This document shows, in pieces, positions 1-12,491 of a stretch of 64,000 nt of DNA. The number at the start of each line of letters is the position of its first letter. Positions within the stretch are counted from its first letter, which is position 1. The DNA is taken from assembly GCA_004369085.1 (NCBI GenBank), contig ML210207.1:75899-139898 (forward strand), in the 5' to 3' direction. Both the position numbers and the translations under genes were made by a program. The stretch comes from Coprinopsis marcescibilis (Eukaryota; Basidiomycota; Agaricomycetes; Agaricales; Psathyrellaceae). Under the pieces are notes generated by a model. It saw only the letters and a program-made list of their open reading frames with translations, was not told the DNA's origin and ran no database searches.

Positions 1-89
1 CCAAGATGCAAGCATTAATGCGACAGTTTGAGGAGATGAACCGGGAAGCGTGAGTCCAGGGACACGTATTTCGAACAAGGCAGACGCAC

Positions 90-468
90 CAGTGCAGCTC
101 AATGGCTGTCTCCGTCGTTTCTTCTTTGGAGGCGGCCCGCCATGGTCGTGATCAGCGTCACCGTCAGAATCAACACTGCCATAAATCTCCGTGGATTCAC
201 GGTGCAGAAGACTTGGGCCGCTGCCGTCGATGTGTGGTGGGAGGGGCGGGTAATGCATTGTCCCAGACGGGTAGTCGTATCCACCACCACCACCACCAGT
301 CGATGTTTGTTGCGACGTCATCCCAGAAGGAGGCAGCACGTAGGGGTGTACTAGTTGTCGTATGGAGGGGAGCGAGGTATGTTGGGTAGAAGTCGGCATT
401 TCATGGAACGAGGATTGGGCCCGTCGCGATGGAAGCTCGGGACTGTCCGTTTGTCTGGAGTCTTGCAT
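90..468 (-). CDS. Zn2Cys6 fungal transcription factor, N-terminal exon (partial, runs off left edge)
   Basis: This is the first exon of a gene read leftwards, 126 codons plus one base. It opens at an ATG (468-466) with an in-frame stop immediately upstream and ends at a gtgcgt donor at 89. The 89 bases left of it contain no AG on the minus strand, so the acceptor lies outside the window. The translation has the LPSIRQL..PY..PP element common at the N-terminus of agaricomycete zinc-cluster regulators, a glycine run, an acidic Ser/Asp patch, then the basic string PPPKKKRRRQPLSC just before the splice site. In this family that string leads into the C6 zinc cluster (C-x2-C-x6-C...). The role inferred is a nuclear DNA-binding transcription regulator; target genes cannot be told. 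The diagnostic cysteines are outside the window, so the family call rests on the N-terminal signature. Confidence 0.7.
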
Positions 469-3400
469 TCAAGAAGGTCGCCGTCGCCGGCAATGAAAGG
501 AGCTGTTATGAGGAGGGATTATGCTGGCACAAGAGAGGGCATGAGTCAAACAGAGACATGGAAGGACGGTAAGAAGGCCTTATGGTCGATTCATATGCAC
601 GATTGAGACATCTCGTGGTTCCTCAGCCAATAACAGGCACCAACGGTCAAAGAAGGACTAGCTGGTTTCAGTGGCAAGCGCTAATATTTCCGGTACGAAA
701 GGATCGTTTGAACGTGACCGAAATAGTAACCGTACGTTATTCCGATCTGAATAAACCAGAATTCCGGTGATACAGTGCGAGTGTGACGGACTGGCTATAA
801 TCTTGGCAATAAAGTTTACGATCAAAATGTAGCGTTTAGGACCTTCAAGGATGATCCCGCTATCAGCACTATAATGGTATTTGGAGACCAGCAGATAATG
901 AACTCGGATCCTGGATGTCAACCAACATTCAACCGAATCCTTGCTATCTCTCGGTCATGCCAGGCTCCAAGGCTCGGCTTCAAAGTATCCCTCGCTTCTC
1001 TTATTTGGACCGAGTAGTAGCAGTCAACAAAGACGCTGCTTAAGCAGGGACCAACCATAAACGATCGAACCTATTCTTCATCTCTTCTCGTGTAACAGAA
1101 TGAAGGTCTTGTATGCATTAAGTCCCCACATAAATGCCATTGAAATGCTCTAAGGATCGATAGAAGTCAGCGATTTTGAAGGATAATAGTTTTCATTCGG
1201 GATTTGATCGAGAAGCTTGTACTAGAGGCGAGAAAAGCGAGGTCGTTGCGCGATCAACGTTCCGATGTTTACCCTCTTTATGCACCTCGACTGCAGTCAA
1301 AGAACGTCAGTCCAAGAGAAAGAACAGTGACGCTAATATCCTCGCCGAGAAACGCCGTAATCTCCGTAGTTCGCTGTTAGTACTCTCCGCCGTCTTCTTT
1401 GACTGCCGGATCCACTGGATTATCTCCACCCCTAGGACAGGCCTATGATATCCTATATTTTGACAAGAATTGCATAAATCGAAATTACGGTTTCCGTGTT
1501 TTGGAACGGTGGAGGTTGGGTCGAGGATGGGCTTGGAACGTGTCACTAGGCTTCATCTTCACCGCAGCAGACAGTATTCGCGTGATGCTTGTGGCCTGCT
1601 CTAACTCAATTGCGCTGTGCATACAGCCCTGACAAGGAGAAGGTCCCAAGCCGATGAATCTGGCTGCCAGGCTGCTGGTCACGATCTCATTCACGTCCAT
1701 ATTCTGTGATCCCTTTCAAATTTCCTTTCGCGACATCGTTCGCGACGAGCCGGGTTCACAGACTTACGGCTCTCAGCGCTCCAATGGTTTGATTACAGCG
1801 GCCACATGTCCAACGAGATGATTTCAATCAAAAAGCAATTTATTCGGGAGAGTCAAAAGTGTGGCATTGGCCAACAGAAAAAGACAGCAAAATTCAACTA
1901 CGATCTGAACTGTATCTTACTCTGATTAACCATGGGGACAGTGAGAAAAAGAGTTCCACGGTATGCCCAGAGCGAGACTAATAGAGTTCATATACTCGTC
2001 TAGCCTTCAGCGTACCCCAACAAGGCGAGGATTGCGAGAGATGGCTGTCGAGATGACTGTAAAGAAGAGAAAAAATAATTAAAGCCCCGCTCATATAGAA
2101 TCCACTCATGGTCCGTGCGCGATTTGTCACCAAGCCTATATAAACACGCGTCCCATCATTCTTTTTTCTCTTGAAAGTTCACCTCGCTTATTTGGGTTTT
2201 CTCTCTCCAACCTTCCAAGGGAGAAAACTTGATGTATAGCGCAGGGAGAAGATAAATCTCTCACCCAAGATCGCACTGGTGATAAATACATACCAGCGGC
2301 GGCCCGTATGAGAGAGACAGGCACAAACATGTTCCTCCTGTGGCTGCACGGGTCTCTCCAAATTGGAAGTCTGAACACGTCTTCTGAACCTCTTTTAGCT
2401 GTACAAATACACCCATTATTGAAACCCCATTCGTTCCTTTGAGATTGCAAGCGAAATCTGTGGCCACTGAACCCAAAGACTCCGATTTGATGCCCTCACG
2501 GACTATCGACTGACAGCGACGTGATGTGCACGAGTCGTCCCCAGCTATTTTCTGCCTTCCCCGCAGTCACCATGTCGTCGAAGGTGTACCACATATTCCT
2601 TCTGGGAACTCCCCGTGCAGTACGTGACCTTGGAATCTCTCTTACCGCCGACTTGTACGCATTCCGTCTAAGAAGTTGTCCTCCCCGGACCCCCAATACA
2701 GGTTCCAAGGGACCTTTTATGTAAAATCATGACGCAAGGCACACGAGGAGTATCTGCGATGAGCCCGCAATGTCCGATAATTCCGGTGTTGTCGTTTACA
2801 TGCCGTTGCGAACATTTAAGGACTTATGGTAACCAGGAGGCGGACATAGATTAAGATCTTGCCTTGTCACAAAGGGTCGAACTAATGGGTAACACGGCGC
2901 TACACGCTCATTGGCATATTTTATTTACTGTAGTCTGTACATAGCTCGGCGCGGTTGAGCTAGTACTTCACTCAGTATGGTCAGGCGAAGATCTACCGCT
3001 GGAACGAGTTGGCAGGAACTTCGCGGTTTGACCAATCGTGTCTGTGTTCGCTGTATCCCCAACGGAATCGTCTGGTCAATGGACTGATGCTCGGAAAAGC
3101 TATTCAGTTGTTACATGATGAATTTATCATCCGCCTGGCGTTCAATTTACACCACATGATTGACCCCTGCCACACTTGGAGAATACACTTAAGGTTCCGA
3201 CTCGCGTCGAGCAGTTTTGGCCAAGAAAGCGTGGTCGTTAATCCTGACTCCTATTCAGAAAAGCTTCAGCCTTCATTCTGAGCGTCATTGACCCAAGGTA
3301 TGCCACATCATTCATGTCGTTTGAGAATAACATCGTGTGAGCCCTGTTACCAAACAACTTCCTCGACATTCGAACTAGAGTCGGTTAGAGTTCAAGCGGA

Positions 3401-6400
3401 AACTATGTGTTTGAGAATAGCCCGTACAAAAGCAATTAATCCAGTTAAATAGGCAATAAGGGAAAAAATTAATAAATCAAAGGCTTTCACCCTGCCATAT
3501 ATCTTTCCGTAGGACATCAAACGCTCAGATCTTCCTGAATCCATTGGAGTTCTCAGGTTCTTTCGCATAGCCAGCCCACAGGAAATACGACCAGAGAACT
3601 TACATGACGAATCACCGGGTCTTAAAGTTTGGAAGGATGGATAGGTCGCTGGAAGTGTCGATGAAGAAGGAAGTAGAGAAGTACAAGGCTTTCTGACCGG
3701 TAAAAGGCGAGACGAGGAGTTACTCACAAGGAAATGCAAGTGCCGAGAAGGCAAGTCGTTTTGAAAGCGACGGATTCCTGAGCGCCACGAACGCCGATAT
3801 AGGGCCGTAGAAACCGCAATCGATACTCAATCAGATCCCCCGATGCCTTGAGCCTTGAGTGGATAACTTACAGGGATATTCTAGACCTACACCAGCTGCG
3901 CAAGGTGCGATATCTAGCCGAGAAGGTCCGGTAAATGGGTCGGACCAAGTGCGATGGGTGTAGCCTGCATCCCTACCTTCCCTTGTGACCTGTATCTCGG
4001 GAGTGTGTGTCGATAGGAGTCCTGTAGACACACACAGCCCGCCAGGCTAAAATTATAAGCTATGCGCGATGGGACCAGTTCCCAGGCTTGATGGTTTGCG
4101 GGGAAGTAAAGCACCCTACTGCCCAATTAATACCGTACGACACCCAATGTTTTCCTGTGACCTTTGAACCATCGAGTGCTCCATGAAACCTCGCTTTGGC
4201 AGCTGGCTGGATTTATTCAATCTCCTGAAGATCGCTCATTCGAATATCCATCGGTGATTGCCTGGAACTCACGTTCTGTTCACATGTAAATGTTGTTTGA
4301 TATGCACGCCGCTAGACGTAAGCCACGAGTCAAGAAGCTATAAGTGGGTTTCTACGACTTATTCTAAAAGTCCGAAGTATCATCAAGATGGCGATACAGC
4401 TTCTGATCAAGTGTGACGGACTTACCAGGTAATATTTGCCCGAAAGCAAAACGGTTTCCGCTGTACAACTATGTCCGGGGCACTATGTGCCAGTCAGAGC
4501 GAGAGCACAATCACGATGACGTCGCGTTGAGCTCCTCGCCAGTCATACAACAGCACGGATTAAGATCTCCGCGAAACGTGCTACATCTGCTGACCAGAAG
4601 TATTTTAGCGCTGACCAGGTTCGTATTGAGTAGAAATATTCCGGTGACGCACCAGAGAACCTCAATGGCATCTTCCGAGACAAGGCCTAAACAGGTTGCA
4701 AGATACCGTCTCTCGCCACGAGTATAGGGCAAGCAGTGTGACTGCTTACTTGACGGACCACGGTTTGAAGGTTCGTTGACTGGGTTCCCGGCTATTCAAA
4801 TTTTGCCGACTCGAGCAAACCTGAAACTCGGTAAAACTGCGGTGGTCACGGGCTTCAACAGTTTGTTCTTTGAGTGATTCTGGAAACAGGTGTCCAGACT
4901 CCATGGTGGATTGAGTGCACCTGCAAATGCACGCGATCTTGCTATGCTTCGGTGCAATTTACCCGCAAGTATTACCTACAACGCGGGAGTGAGCGCCGTT
5001 GGTGAATGCCGATTTAAGGGCGTACCTTCATTTGTAGGTGAGCTGGGCAAATGCTAAGGAGCGGATATATCAAGACAAACGTCCGCGGCAATCTTGTCCA
5101 TTTCGCCCGTCTTTTCCGACATGGACGCACTCTTGCAAACACGGATGCAGAAATACCTACTTTCTGTCGAAAACACGGATCACTGTTAGTGGGCGGATCA
5201 GAGACCGTCGTCCCAGGAGCTCACAACTTCGTTCCATCACCAGGAGTTCAGAGCAGCGCGGTGTCGCAGCGCTCGGGCTTTACTTGGGAATTCCAGGCGT
5301 GAATTCAAAAGAAGTGAGTGGGAAGGGGTCTTGCAGTGCTATTCCGGGCGCTGCGGTCACAAGGATAAAGACCAAGGGCCTAGATTATCGGGCCACCAGA
5401 CGTCATAAAGGTCAGCACAGGAGAGTTTGAACTCTACAGCACTTGGGTGATTTCCTATTTCGGCCTAATGTTTCCTGATAAAACATCACCACGATGCAGC
5501 TATAGAATTATCCCAATTTCGCAGGTTGAAAGAGGTATCCACATAGTATCGGATCCAAGATTTCAGAGGCGCAGACGGAGTGACGTGCTAAATGGAGCCG
5601 ACCAGTTGGGCTTCAGTTTCGATTTCAAGAGCGTCAGCCACGGAAGCGAAGCGCTAGTTGCCGGGGTTAAGCTCCGAGAGATATCTCTGTCACAGAAGAC
5701 TGGGATCCCGACCGTCAGGAAAGCCCAAAAAGCATGCAGTATTGCTCCAAGATACCCGGGCGTTTTTGGCCAAATGCCACGAGGCTGCCGCAAAGGTTGA
5801 ATCGCTACGCAGATGTATCGCCGTCGTTAGATGAACACCTGAGTACCCAATTCCAATGATCACGCTTCGGCTGTAAGCAGAGTTCTCAGAGATATTGTAG
5901 ATGAGCAGGCATGAGGAGATACATAGACGATAACGAAGACGCGAATTGTGGCAGCCAAAGGCAGTCACAGAGTTGGCCAATTCAGGTTGAATCGCGTTTT
6001 GACTCGGACCGAACGTAGACATTTGCTTGCCAACGCTCTCTGCAATCAATAACGCCAAGTACGAGCAAATACTCTTCGCAAGACCAGGCCGGAGGCTTTA
6101 CATAAATCAATCATGTGTCTTGCAGGCCGCCTTGATCGATTTCACGTTGTTGGCCACCGAGCCTTCGCATGAATCAGGGATACCTGAGCAACAGTGCTGA
6201 TAAACTACCGGTTGCTCACGACAAACCCATGACGCCGAGCAGGATGGAAGCTGCACCATACATTACCGTGGAGCGCGCTGCACTTACTTCGCAACCACCA
6301 GAAGTACTCATCCCGAATTCTGAAGTTTCGGCCTCAAGATCGTACCCGTTATACTTACAAGCAGCCCGGAGACCTGCGGATATTCGGAGGGGTCGTCAAT

Positions 6401-7241
6401 GATCATCCCACGAGTCGACACCAGAACAATGACAATTGGATATACCATCAGTAACGGCCTTGGTGAACTGCACAGAGTTTTCGTTGCTGGTCGTACTATG
6501 GGCTGCTTGAATGAGACACAATTCTCGAAAGCTGCGATGGTCGACTGTTGGCAAGTGCACTTGACTTTCTCTGTGCTCGAAAGGTCAACTTTTTCGCATT
6601 CCTATGATTCTCGTCCGATCAAATCATACTTAACTAGAGCTGAGAGGAAAGGTTATTACCTCCCGGGCCTTGAGAGGATGTGTACACCGGTTGTTTCATT
6701 TTGAGGGGATGTCTTCGAGTAGGTCTCCTACAATTTGTCGGCTATAGATACCTTTGGTAGCTGCTGCGCTGGCTGGAATGGGAAGTGAAGTTGACGCAAG
6801 AGAAGCGTATTCCGTCGGAAAGGACTCACCATAGATGGTAAAAAGAAGCGTGTGGGCTACATATGACAGGAGCATTGTCGTTTCGGTGATCTTGAGGGTT
6901 GAAATGAGGGTCTGAAGGGTACATTAAAGCAGGTAAATCGCTCGATGGATCTCTTGTGGGGAACTTTTTGTATGCCAGGGACTGTCCCTCAGCCTTGGTA
7001 CACGCACCAAACGCTTGAAGGGGGGATGACAGCATCTATTAGGTAGTCAGACTTCTGGATCTGACAAGAATGGTAGTACCGAGACCACGAGCTTAGCGAC
7101 CCAAGGAAGAGGCTCGCGCACTGTCACTTTAGCGGTCGTACAATTGGCATTGGTACACGGTTTCTCGCAGCCGATAATGATCCATGAATATCACCGTACA
7201 GATCACTGTTCATCTAACATGGATATATTTACATTACTTGT
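469..7241. other. 6.8-kb stretch without a recognisable gene
   Basis: Only short open frames with no family resemblance, no consistent splice joins and no shared codon bias were seen on either strand. The longest, about 120 codons at 3392-3754 on minus, looks random. A TATA-like sequence at about 2135-2145 is not followed by a usable reading frame. I found no long direct or inverted repeats by eye. It may be old, decayed repeat DNA, but this is inference. Confidence 0.6.
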
Positions 7242-8142
7242 TTAGAACATCGTAGTCACCATGAGAGTGAGAGTGGCAGCAACGAGCACCGCAAAAGTGT
7301 TTTCAGGTGCGCCAAATCCAGAGCCCCCACGACGACCGGGACTGGATGTAGGATTGGGGCGGACAAACTGCGTACTGAACGAAAAGGGTACAATTGTGCT
7401 GGGTCCTGCTTCGGGTCTTGTGAGGCTAAGTGTAGCATTGTTTGCGATGGCTGTAGTCATGCTGGGTCCTGCACTTGGGCTCATGGGGCTAGGTGTGCTG
7501 TAGTCCACGACGGGCATGGGTAAAGTCGTACTGGGTCCTGACCCTGTACTTGGTGTAAGAACACTGCTTTCGCTTTCGGCGTCTCCGATATTGTAGCCGG
7601 CGAGCCGACAAGTAGTAATGAAGCCTAGAAGAGAATTCGTGAGAAAGATCCAGTACCGTTTGCAATGCGAATGTACCTTGAGTCGCAGATTTCCCTTGGC
7701 TAGCAGCGTCCTCGTCGCTAGTATCAGGCTGCCTGCGCTTGAATATGCAGGGATAACATGACTCGAAGGCAATGATAGTGGTTTGTTGGCAGGTGCAATC
7801 CAATCTTAGGCGCTCGCTGTATGTGGGGTCGTTGCATTGCTGTAGGTGGGCGATGGTTATTTCCAATATCGTAGTGGAACTCTAAGGTGAGATCCTTCAG
7901 TACAGACAAAAGCTTACATCCTGAATTCCCATGGCATGCGCGCATTGCTCCGCACACTCAGCAGGAACATTGACAAGTAGGTCGTCGACGTCCTGGCGAA
8001 CGTGGAGTATATCAACGCCATTGGCAACATTTACTGATAGGGAAACCGAGGAAGATTAGAGTCTGAGCTGTACCAATACACTTGCTTAATACTTACTGTA
8101 TGCCGTGAATATAAAAGAGGTTCTAAGGTAGTAGTGTCGCAT
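7242..8142 (-). CDS. CFEM-like cysteine-rich GPI-anchored surface protein
   Basis: Four exons (8142-8097, 8033-7918, 7881-7677, 7624-7242) join in phase into 249 residues. A weak N-terminal hydrophobic stretch (about residues 6-18) could be a signal peptide. It is followed by eight cysteines in the order PAEC-AEQC ... QQC ... DCTC ... SCYPC ... TTC, the spacing typical of the compact CFEM-like module of basidiomycete surface proteins. The C-terminal half is a Ser/Thr/Pro-rich stalk with repeated GPST segments. It ends in a hydrophobic tail (FAVLVAATLTLMVTTMF) with no charged residues after it, as expected for GPI-anchor addition. The predicted place is the cell wall or plasma membrane. CFEM proteins of ascomycetes bind haem or act at host interfaces; no such role can be claimed here. 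The start codon is the least certain part. Confidence 0.7.
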
Positions 8143-9184
8143 TTGAGGTTAGAGTTGAGTAACTGAAGGGTGCATTTTCCTTGTGGACCGTTTGCGTATA
8201 AATATCCAGTATGCTTGGGCCGGTGACCGTCAGATTTTACCTTACCGATGACACACGATCTGTAGAGTCGGCCAGCCGTTCAAGACATCAAGTTTTTGCG
8301 GCTCTCATTGAGATGACCGAACACGTATGCAGTCGGAGGTCTGAGAAGCGAATGCCGCCCAAGTTCTAGTGCTTGCGAAGCGGCCGAATTCGTTCAAGGG
8401 ATGTTGGTGGTGTCGACGACTCGAGGTAGGGGGTAACGAAGGCGAATGTGACTTGAATGGGAGATGTCGCAGCATTGAATGGGAAAGACTTGAGGGTGAT
8501 GTGGGTTGCATGTTCGCAGTCAGGGTCCAAGACAAGCAAGGAACCCCCTCGCGGTGGGCTCCACTTGCGAGGCTACGTAACGCGTAGGCTCAAACAAGAC
8601 ACGGGGTTCACTCGCGTGCCCAATGAACCCGAAAGCGAAACATGAAGTGTGAGTGTGATTGGTGAGATCCTGGCCGAAGAGCACCAGGAAACTGTAGTAC
8701 AAAGTACGTATTTACTGTATATATACTCGTAATCGGTACATTCCGAAGCTCCGCTCATAAACTGTACAGTTCTAGGGCAATGCGGAAGATGGAGCTGGGA
8801 TAGGGAATAGGCGCGCGTCGGCGCGGGTGATCGATCGAAATAAGTGAATACGGCTTGGCTGCGCTCAGCCAAGACGGGTTCTCCACAACTGCATCGTAGA
8901 TAACTGACAGCGAGGTCAGACAGCAGTGCGCGAGAGTAATATCTGGAGGGGCATATCCTGGTCTGGCTAAAATGAATGGGAAATAACGAGGTCTAAAGGA
9001 TATATACATCGCGATGAGCAGATTTACGCGCACCAAGTATTACCGAGAATGAGAATTCAGAGATTTAAATTTTAAGTATTTCATTGTTCGAGTGACGGTG
9101 TAGATAGACCCGAGGGCAACCCGACGTTGTCTTTGCATACGTGGCGATAAGTACATGAAGGATATCCGAAAGTAATAACTCACA
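8143..9184. other. Intergenic, no convincing gene
   Basis: On minus, 8357-8570 holds an open frame of about 68 codons with ordinary codon use, preceded by a possible 3' splice site. I found no partner exon and no family. The rest shows nothing recognisable. Confidence 0.4.
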
Positions 9185-9890
9185 TCAACAGATATAGTGG
9201 TGCGCGATCATTTCATACTCTGGCATATTCTCGATGGTAGCCGGTGTACAATAGTGAATGTTGATGCCGACTTCACGCAGTTGAGACCGTAGTGTTTCGT
9301 TCTGAATTGATGGAGGGGTGACGATCCGGGAGAGCGCACAGGGACCTAATTTCCTCGAGGGTGAACAACTGGAGCTCACTCCAAGCGCACCCCGAAGGCT
9401 TTGTGATCATTGTGGCGAGTCTACCAGCAGTTATTTAGGTTGCATATCCCCTCAACCGCAAGCGCACTGGGGCTGCGCCACCAGCGCGCTTGAACCATGC
9501 CAGGATAAGGTCGTCAATGTAGCTGACGCACCCCCATGGGATCAGATCCATCATTGACCGTACATCCACCTCAAGCCCTCGCCAGATACTGGGAGTTGTG
9601 AACGCTGTCCGCCTCCAAAGCTGCGATACCGAGCGCAGCTTTACAAAGTTACGGCGTTCTTCTTTGCCTACAAATCCCTCTTTGTTGAAAATCGAGAATT
9701 CAAGGATTTTCGCGATGAGTTCTGAGGGTATGGAACGGATGGGCGAAATGAGGGATGTGTACGATGTATATTCTTTTTCGATGGATTTTGCATTGAGCTT
9801 CCATATCGTCGAGAATATTTTGGAGTACTGATATTCGGCTTTTAGTTTCGGAAAGGCTGGATGAAAGATACTTCAGAACCGAGCTGAGCG
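9185..9890 (-). pseudogene. F-box protein pseudogene (frameshifted)
   Basis: Read leftwards, a coiled-coil-like segment (SSSLSETKSRISVLQ at about 9870-9830) changes frame near 9770. It continues in a second frame as SPIRSIPSELIAKILEFS, a clear F-box core (proline, then ExxxxIL), followed by a FVKLRSVSQLWRRTAF segment and SIWRGLEVDV. This is the layout of the expanded F-box family of Rhizoctonia-type fungi. That frame ends at an in-frame TAA (9437-9435). Family-like sequence continues (KPSGCAWSELQL) and shifts frame again near 9345 to CALSRIVTPPSIQNETLRSQ. At least two frame changes plus a stop make splicing an unlikely explanation. The intact family would act as a substrate adaptor of SCF ubiquitin ligase. 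It seems to be a recent relic, because the protein-level signal is still strong. Confidence 0.7.
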
Positions 9891-10408
9891 GTGGGAGTAA
9901 ACTTTTTGGGAGAGGATTATTGTTTGTTTTGAGATATGGGGTTAGGGGATTTTTGAACGCTATCAACATATTGAGCTGATTAATGAAGGGGTGAAGTAAT
10001 GATATAATGACTTCGAAGATGCTGGAACAAGGAAAAGCGCGAACGAGTTTGATCACTTTCCACGACGGTGAGATAAGACTAGATTTTAAACATCACGTGG
10101 TACCGGATTAGATTAGATAAAATTATCTGTCCTCGGCCCAGACTTTCACCCAATGTTGCTGCTGCTGAAGTGACGGTCAAAAATAGTTTAACAAATAGCT
10201 GAGGGAGCGCTGAGCAGCTTGAAGCTCAGCTCTGTACATGTCCCGTGGGTCAACATTGGGTAAATGCAAGTCACTTTTCGGAACCGTTTGTCAGATATTA
10301 CAAGGACTCAGGATATTACTACCAATTATCCGACACTTCCCACCAGAAGTAGTGAGCATCGTCTTGGAGAAGCCCTTCAAGTTTGGGAACGTCGACAACT
10401 CTGTATCC
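9891..10408. other. Intergenic between F-box relic and paralogue E
   Basis: AT-rich sequence with no supported gene. The upstream continuation of the F-box frame to 10056 lacks family resemblance. Confidence 0.4.
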
Positions 10409-10970
10409 CTAGCACGTAGCCCCAGGGGGGATCTTTAGGCAACTATTGAGGAGGTCATAGCAGTATATGAGCATATGAGGCCTCCATAAGTGGAAGCACT
10501 GCTACTCACATCAACGAGAACGAAGTTGCACAGCAAGAGTAACCAGGGGCGCCTACATAAACGAACGTCAGCCTGATAGTACCGCATCATCATGGTCCAT
10601 TGAGTACTTGCAGTCCTGTTATAGTCAATTGAGGTGGTTAGACTTGTCATTTGCGAATGCGAGCTAAAAATGCATCATAGGTAACGTACGGCATCTTTCC
10701 TGCCTGTGAGACACTCCAATTAGTGTCCATATACTTATCAGTTTCAAATACCCCAATTACGCACATTCCACGAGTATTGGGCCAGTTGGACTTGGAGGTG
10801 GATCTGTTGTGGCTCAGTGAGTTTCACATTCGGTGATATTGAGGTATATCTTGCTTACAGTCCGTTTGTGACCCGGCTGGAACGGCCGAAGCTGGATGAA
10901 TCAGACTCAGCGCAAAGGAAAGCATGAGTACTAGAGCATGTCCAGTAGCTGGAGGTTTTGCGAAGATCAT
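10409..10970 (-). CDS. Small secreted six-cysteine protein, paralogue E
   Basis: Five exons (10970-10859, 10703-10690, 10615-10612, 10552-10510, 10442-10409) give 68 residues. Residues 1-30 are a signal peptide (hydrophobic core ALVLMLSFALSLI, cleavage near PASAVPA). The mature part is C-RKDAD-C-APGYS-CC-ATSFSLI-C-LKIPPGAT-C, the same cysteine frame as the four neighbours. Exon 2 is 14 nt and exon 3 only 4 nt (GACT), both in the positions seen in the paralogues. Intron 3 starts with gcaagt, a GC donor. Intron 1 is unusually long (155 nt) and contains a possible alternative exon (10812-10765), but using it would break the shared cysteine pattern. Function unknown; secretion and a disulphide-bonded fold are inferred. 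Confidence 0.75.
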
Positions 10971-11265
10971 TCGTGATGAAAGACGGCGGGGGGATATAGT
11001 GATGCTGGACGGTACAGTTTGATAGCTCAGAATCGACTCTCCGTATGTGTGTGTAAATTGATTGATAGAGTGGCCGACTTTCATCCGGGCGCGAGAAAAG
11101 CCGTGTCCACCGCCTGACACCAACTGAATCCGTTTAGTTGATAACCATCATGAGTTCGAGCTCAAATTGTGGCTCTACTTTTACTCAATAGATAATTCTT
11201 GCCTGCCAAGCAGTTCCAAACTCCACCACCACCCGGGAGCGATGAATATCAGAAGAGAAATTCGT

Positions 11266-11271
11266 ATATAG
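11266..11271 (+). promoter_or_regulatory. TATA-like box of paralogue A
   Basis: TATATA sits about 80 bases before the ATG at 11349. Similar boxes precede paralogues B and D at similar distances. Confidence 0.45.
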
Positions 11272-11348
11272 AGCCTTTGCACCTCAGTTATGGAAAAGCT
11301 GGAATCCAAATTCGCGCACTCTGAAAAAGATCTTCCATCATCGTCACT

Positions 11349-11781
11349 ATGCCTAAGTGGTTCTCTCTCCTCGCTTTCGCCGCCATCGCACTGGCGTTTC
11401 CTGCATCTAACTCCGACGGGCCAATTCGATGTGAGCTACACTTGCTACTCGGGCTGGACATCTATAGACTAAAGCTTCTGTCGTTTGTGACGAAATCTAG
11501 GCCCCAAGGCGACTGTAAGTATAATGCATATCCCTGCTTATCGTGCCTGACGCAAATTTTCAGGATTGTGAGACGATCTGAAGAACCATTCTTACATTCT
11601 TGGGTCTAATACCTATGTTTTCTTTTCAGGTCCTGAGGGCTGGACTTGTTGCGGTCCCCTCGATGTAGAGCTGGGCGGGACGTAAGCTGATTCAACGTCT
11701 CTTCAGGACCGTTTGCTAATCACAAGGGCGCCCTTTGTCAGTTGCATCCTTTTGGAACCGGGTCAACACTGCATCTTTTAA
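11349..11781 (+). CDS. Small secreted six-cysteine protein, paralogue A
   Basis: Five exons (11349-11430, 11501-11514, 11564-11567, 11630-11681, 11742-11781) give 63 residues. The N-terminus MPKWFSLLAFAAIALAFPAS is a clear signal peptide. The mature chain has six cysteines, C-x5-CPEGWTCCGP-x8-C-x8-CIF-stop. Exon 3 is the four bases GATT. Introns 1 and 3 are in phase 1 and split the first and second cysteine codons as T|GC and T|GT. The C-x5-C-x5-CC-x10-C-x8-C order is that of inhibitor-cystine-knot (knottin) folds; the fold is inference. The protein is predicted to be extracellular. The closest relative in the window is paralogue D, which shares the CPEG-x-TCCGP core and the CIF end. No known family name can be assigned with confidence. 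Confidence 0.85.
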
Positions 11782-12419
11782 TTCGCAAACAATTGCGAGC
11801 TCCCCGGGAAGAACACCTGAAGCCATATTCCTTGTAAATGTAAAGCTTATGGATCATTTTAAACTTTTTCACATGGAAATTTGGAGTCGGCGTTCCTGAG
11901 AACCAGTACATAACAGTAAGCGCCTGTGTGGGCGCTATGTAGCTCTTCACCTAGAACAGAGCTTACCGCTACAGTTGAGTCCCCACGTACCAATGACGAA
12001 CAGTCAAAGACAGCCCGGCCGACAGAAGTGCGAGACAACTGAGTCGTAGTACGTCTGTCCCTTGGTGGAGCCTCGCCGAGTCGCGATCGGGCAGGTTACA
12101 CCGCAGTCAGGGTCGGCAGTGGAGAGAAATTCAATCGGGGATGAATTCGGGAGTATCACTAGCTGGATGTGTTTGAGAAAGGTCTTTTTTACCTGCATAA
12201 AATGGACCCGGGTTATGAGTAGCCACGATATGCCAACAGGATGAAACGCAGGACCAGAGGCCGACTCTAGAGCTAACTCCCTTGATCATGATTTGAGGCC
12301 GTCTTGTCGCTTTGAGCGCTGGTGTATTATTTGATTCACCAGAGTAATCGGATCTAATTCTCTCAGATCCATAAGAGCCTGGAAGCTGGATGTGTCCGCC
12401 GCACCGCTCGTGCGAGGGA
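11782..12419. other. Intergenic between paralogues A and B
   Basis: No supported gene. A 64-codon minus-strand frame at 12004-12198 has four cysteines but no signal peptide, no matching splice layout and no resemblance to the cluster. Confidence 0.4.
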
Positions 12420-12426
12420 TATAAAA
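12420..12426 (+). promoter_or_regulatory. TATA box of paralogue B
   Basis: TATAAAA lies about 70 bases before the ATG at 12492, in line with the boxes of paralogues A and D. Confidence 0.55.
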
Positions 12427-12491
12427 CCGGGACTGCCTTCTTGTGAAATAAATATCGTTTCCGGCCTTCATACAAGTCAGCCTCCAAAGAT

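Noticed and set aside
3392..3754. 120-codon minus-strand ORF in the gene desert
   Set aside because: No domain and no splice partners; length is within chance for this amount of sequence.
10765..10812. Extra exon inside intron 1 of secreted paralogue E
   Set aside because: It keeps phase, but it inserts a Pro/Thr stretch and destroys the first-cysteine position shared by the cluster; a 155-nt intron is simpler.
12004..12198. Cysteine-containing minus-strand ORF between paralogues A and B
   Set aside because: No signal peptide, no matching splice layout and no CC pair; not a cluster member.
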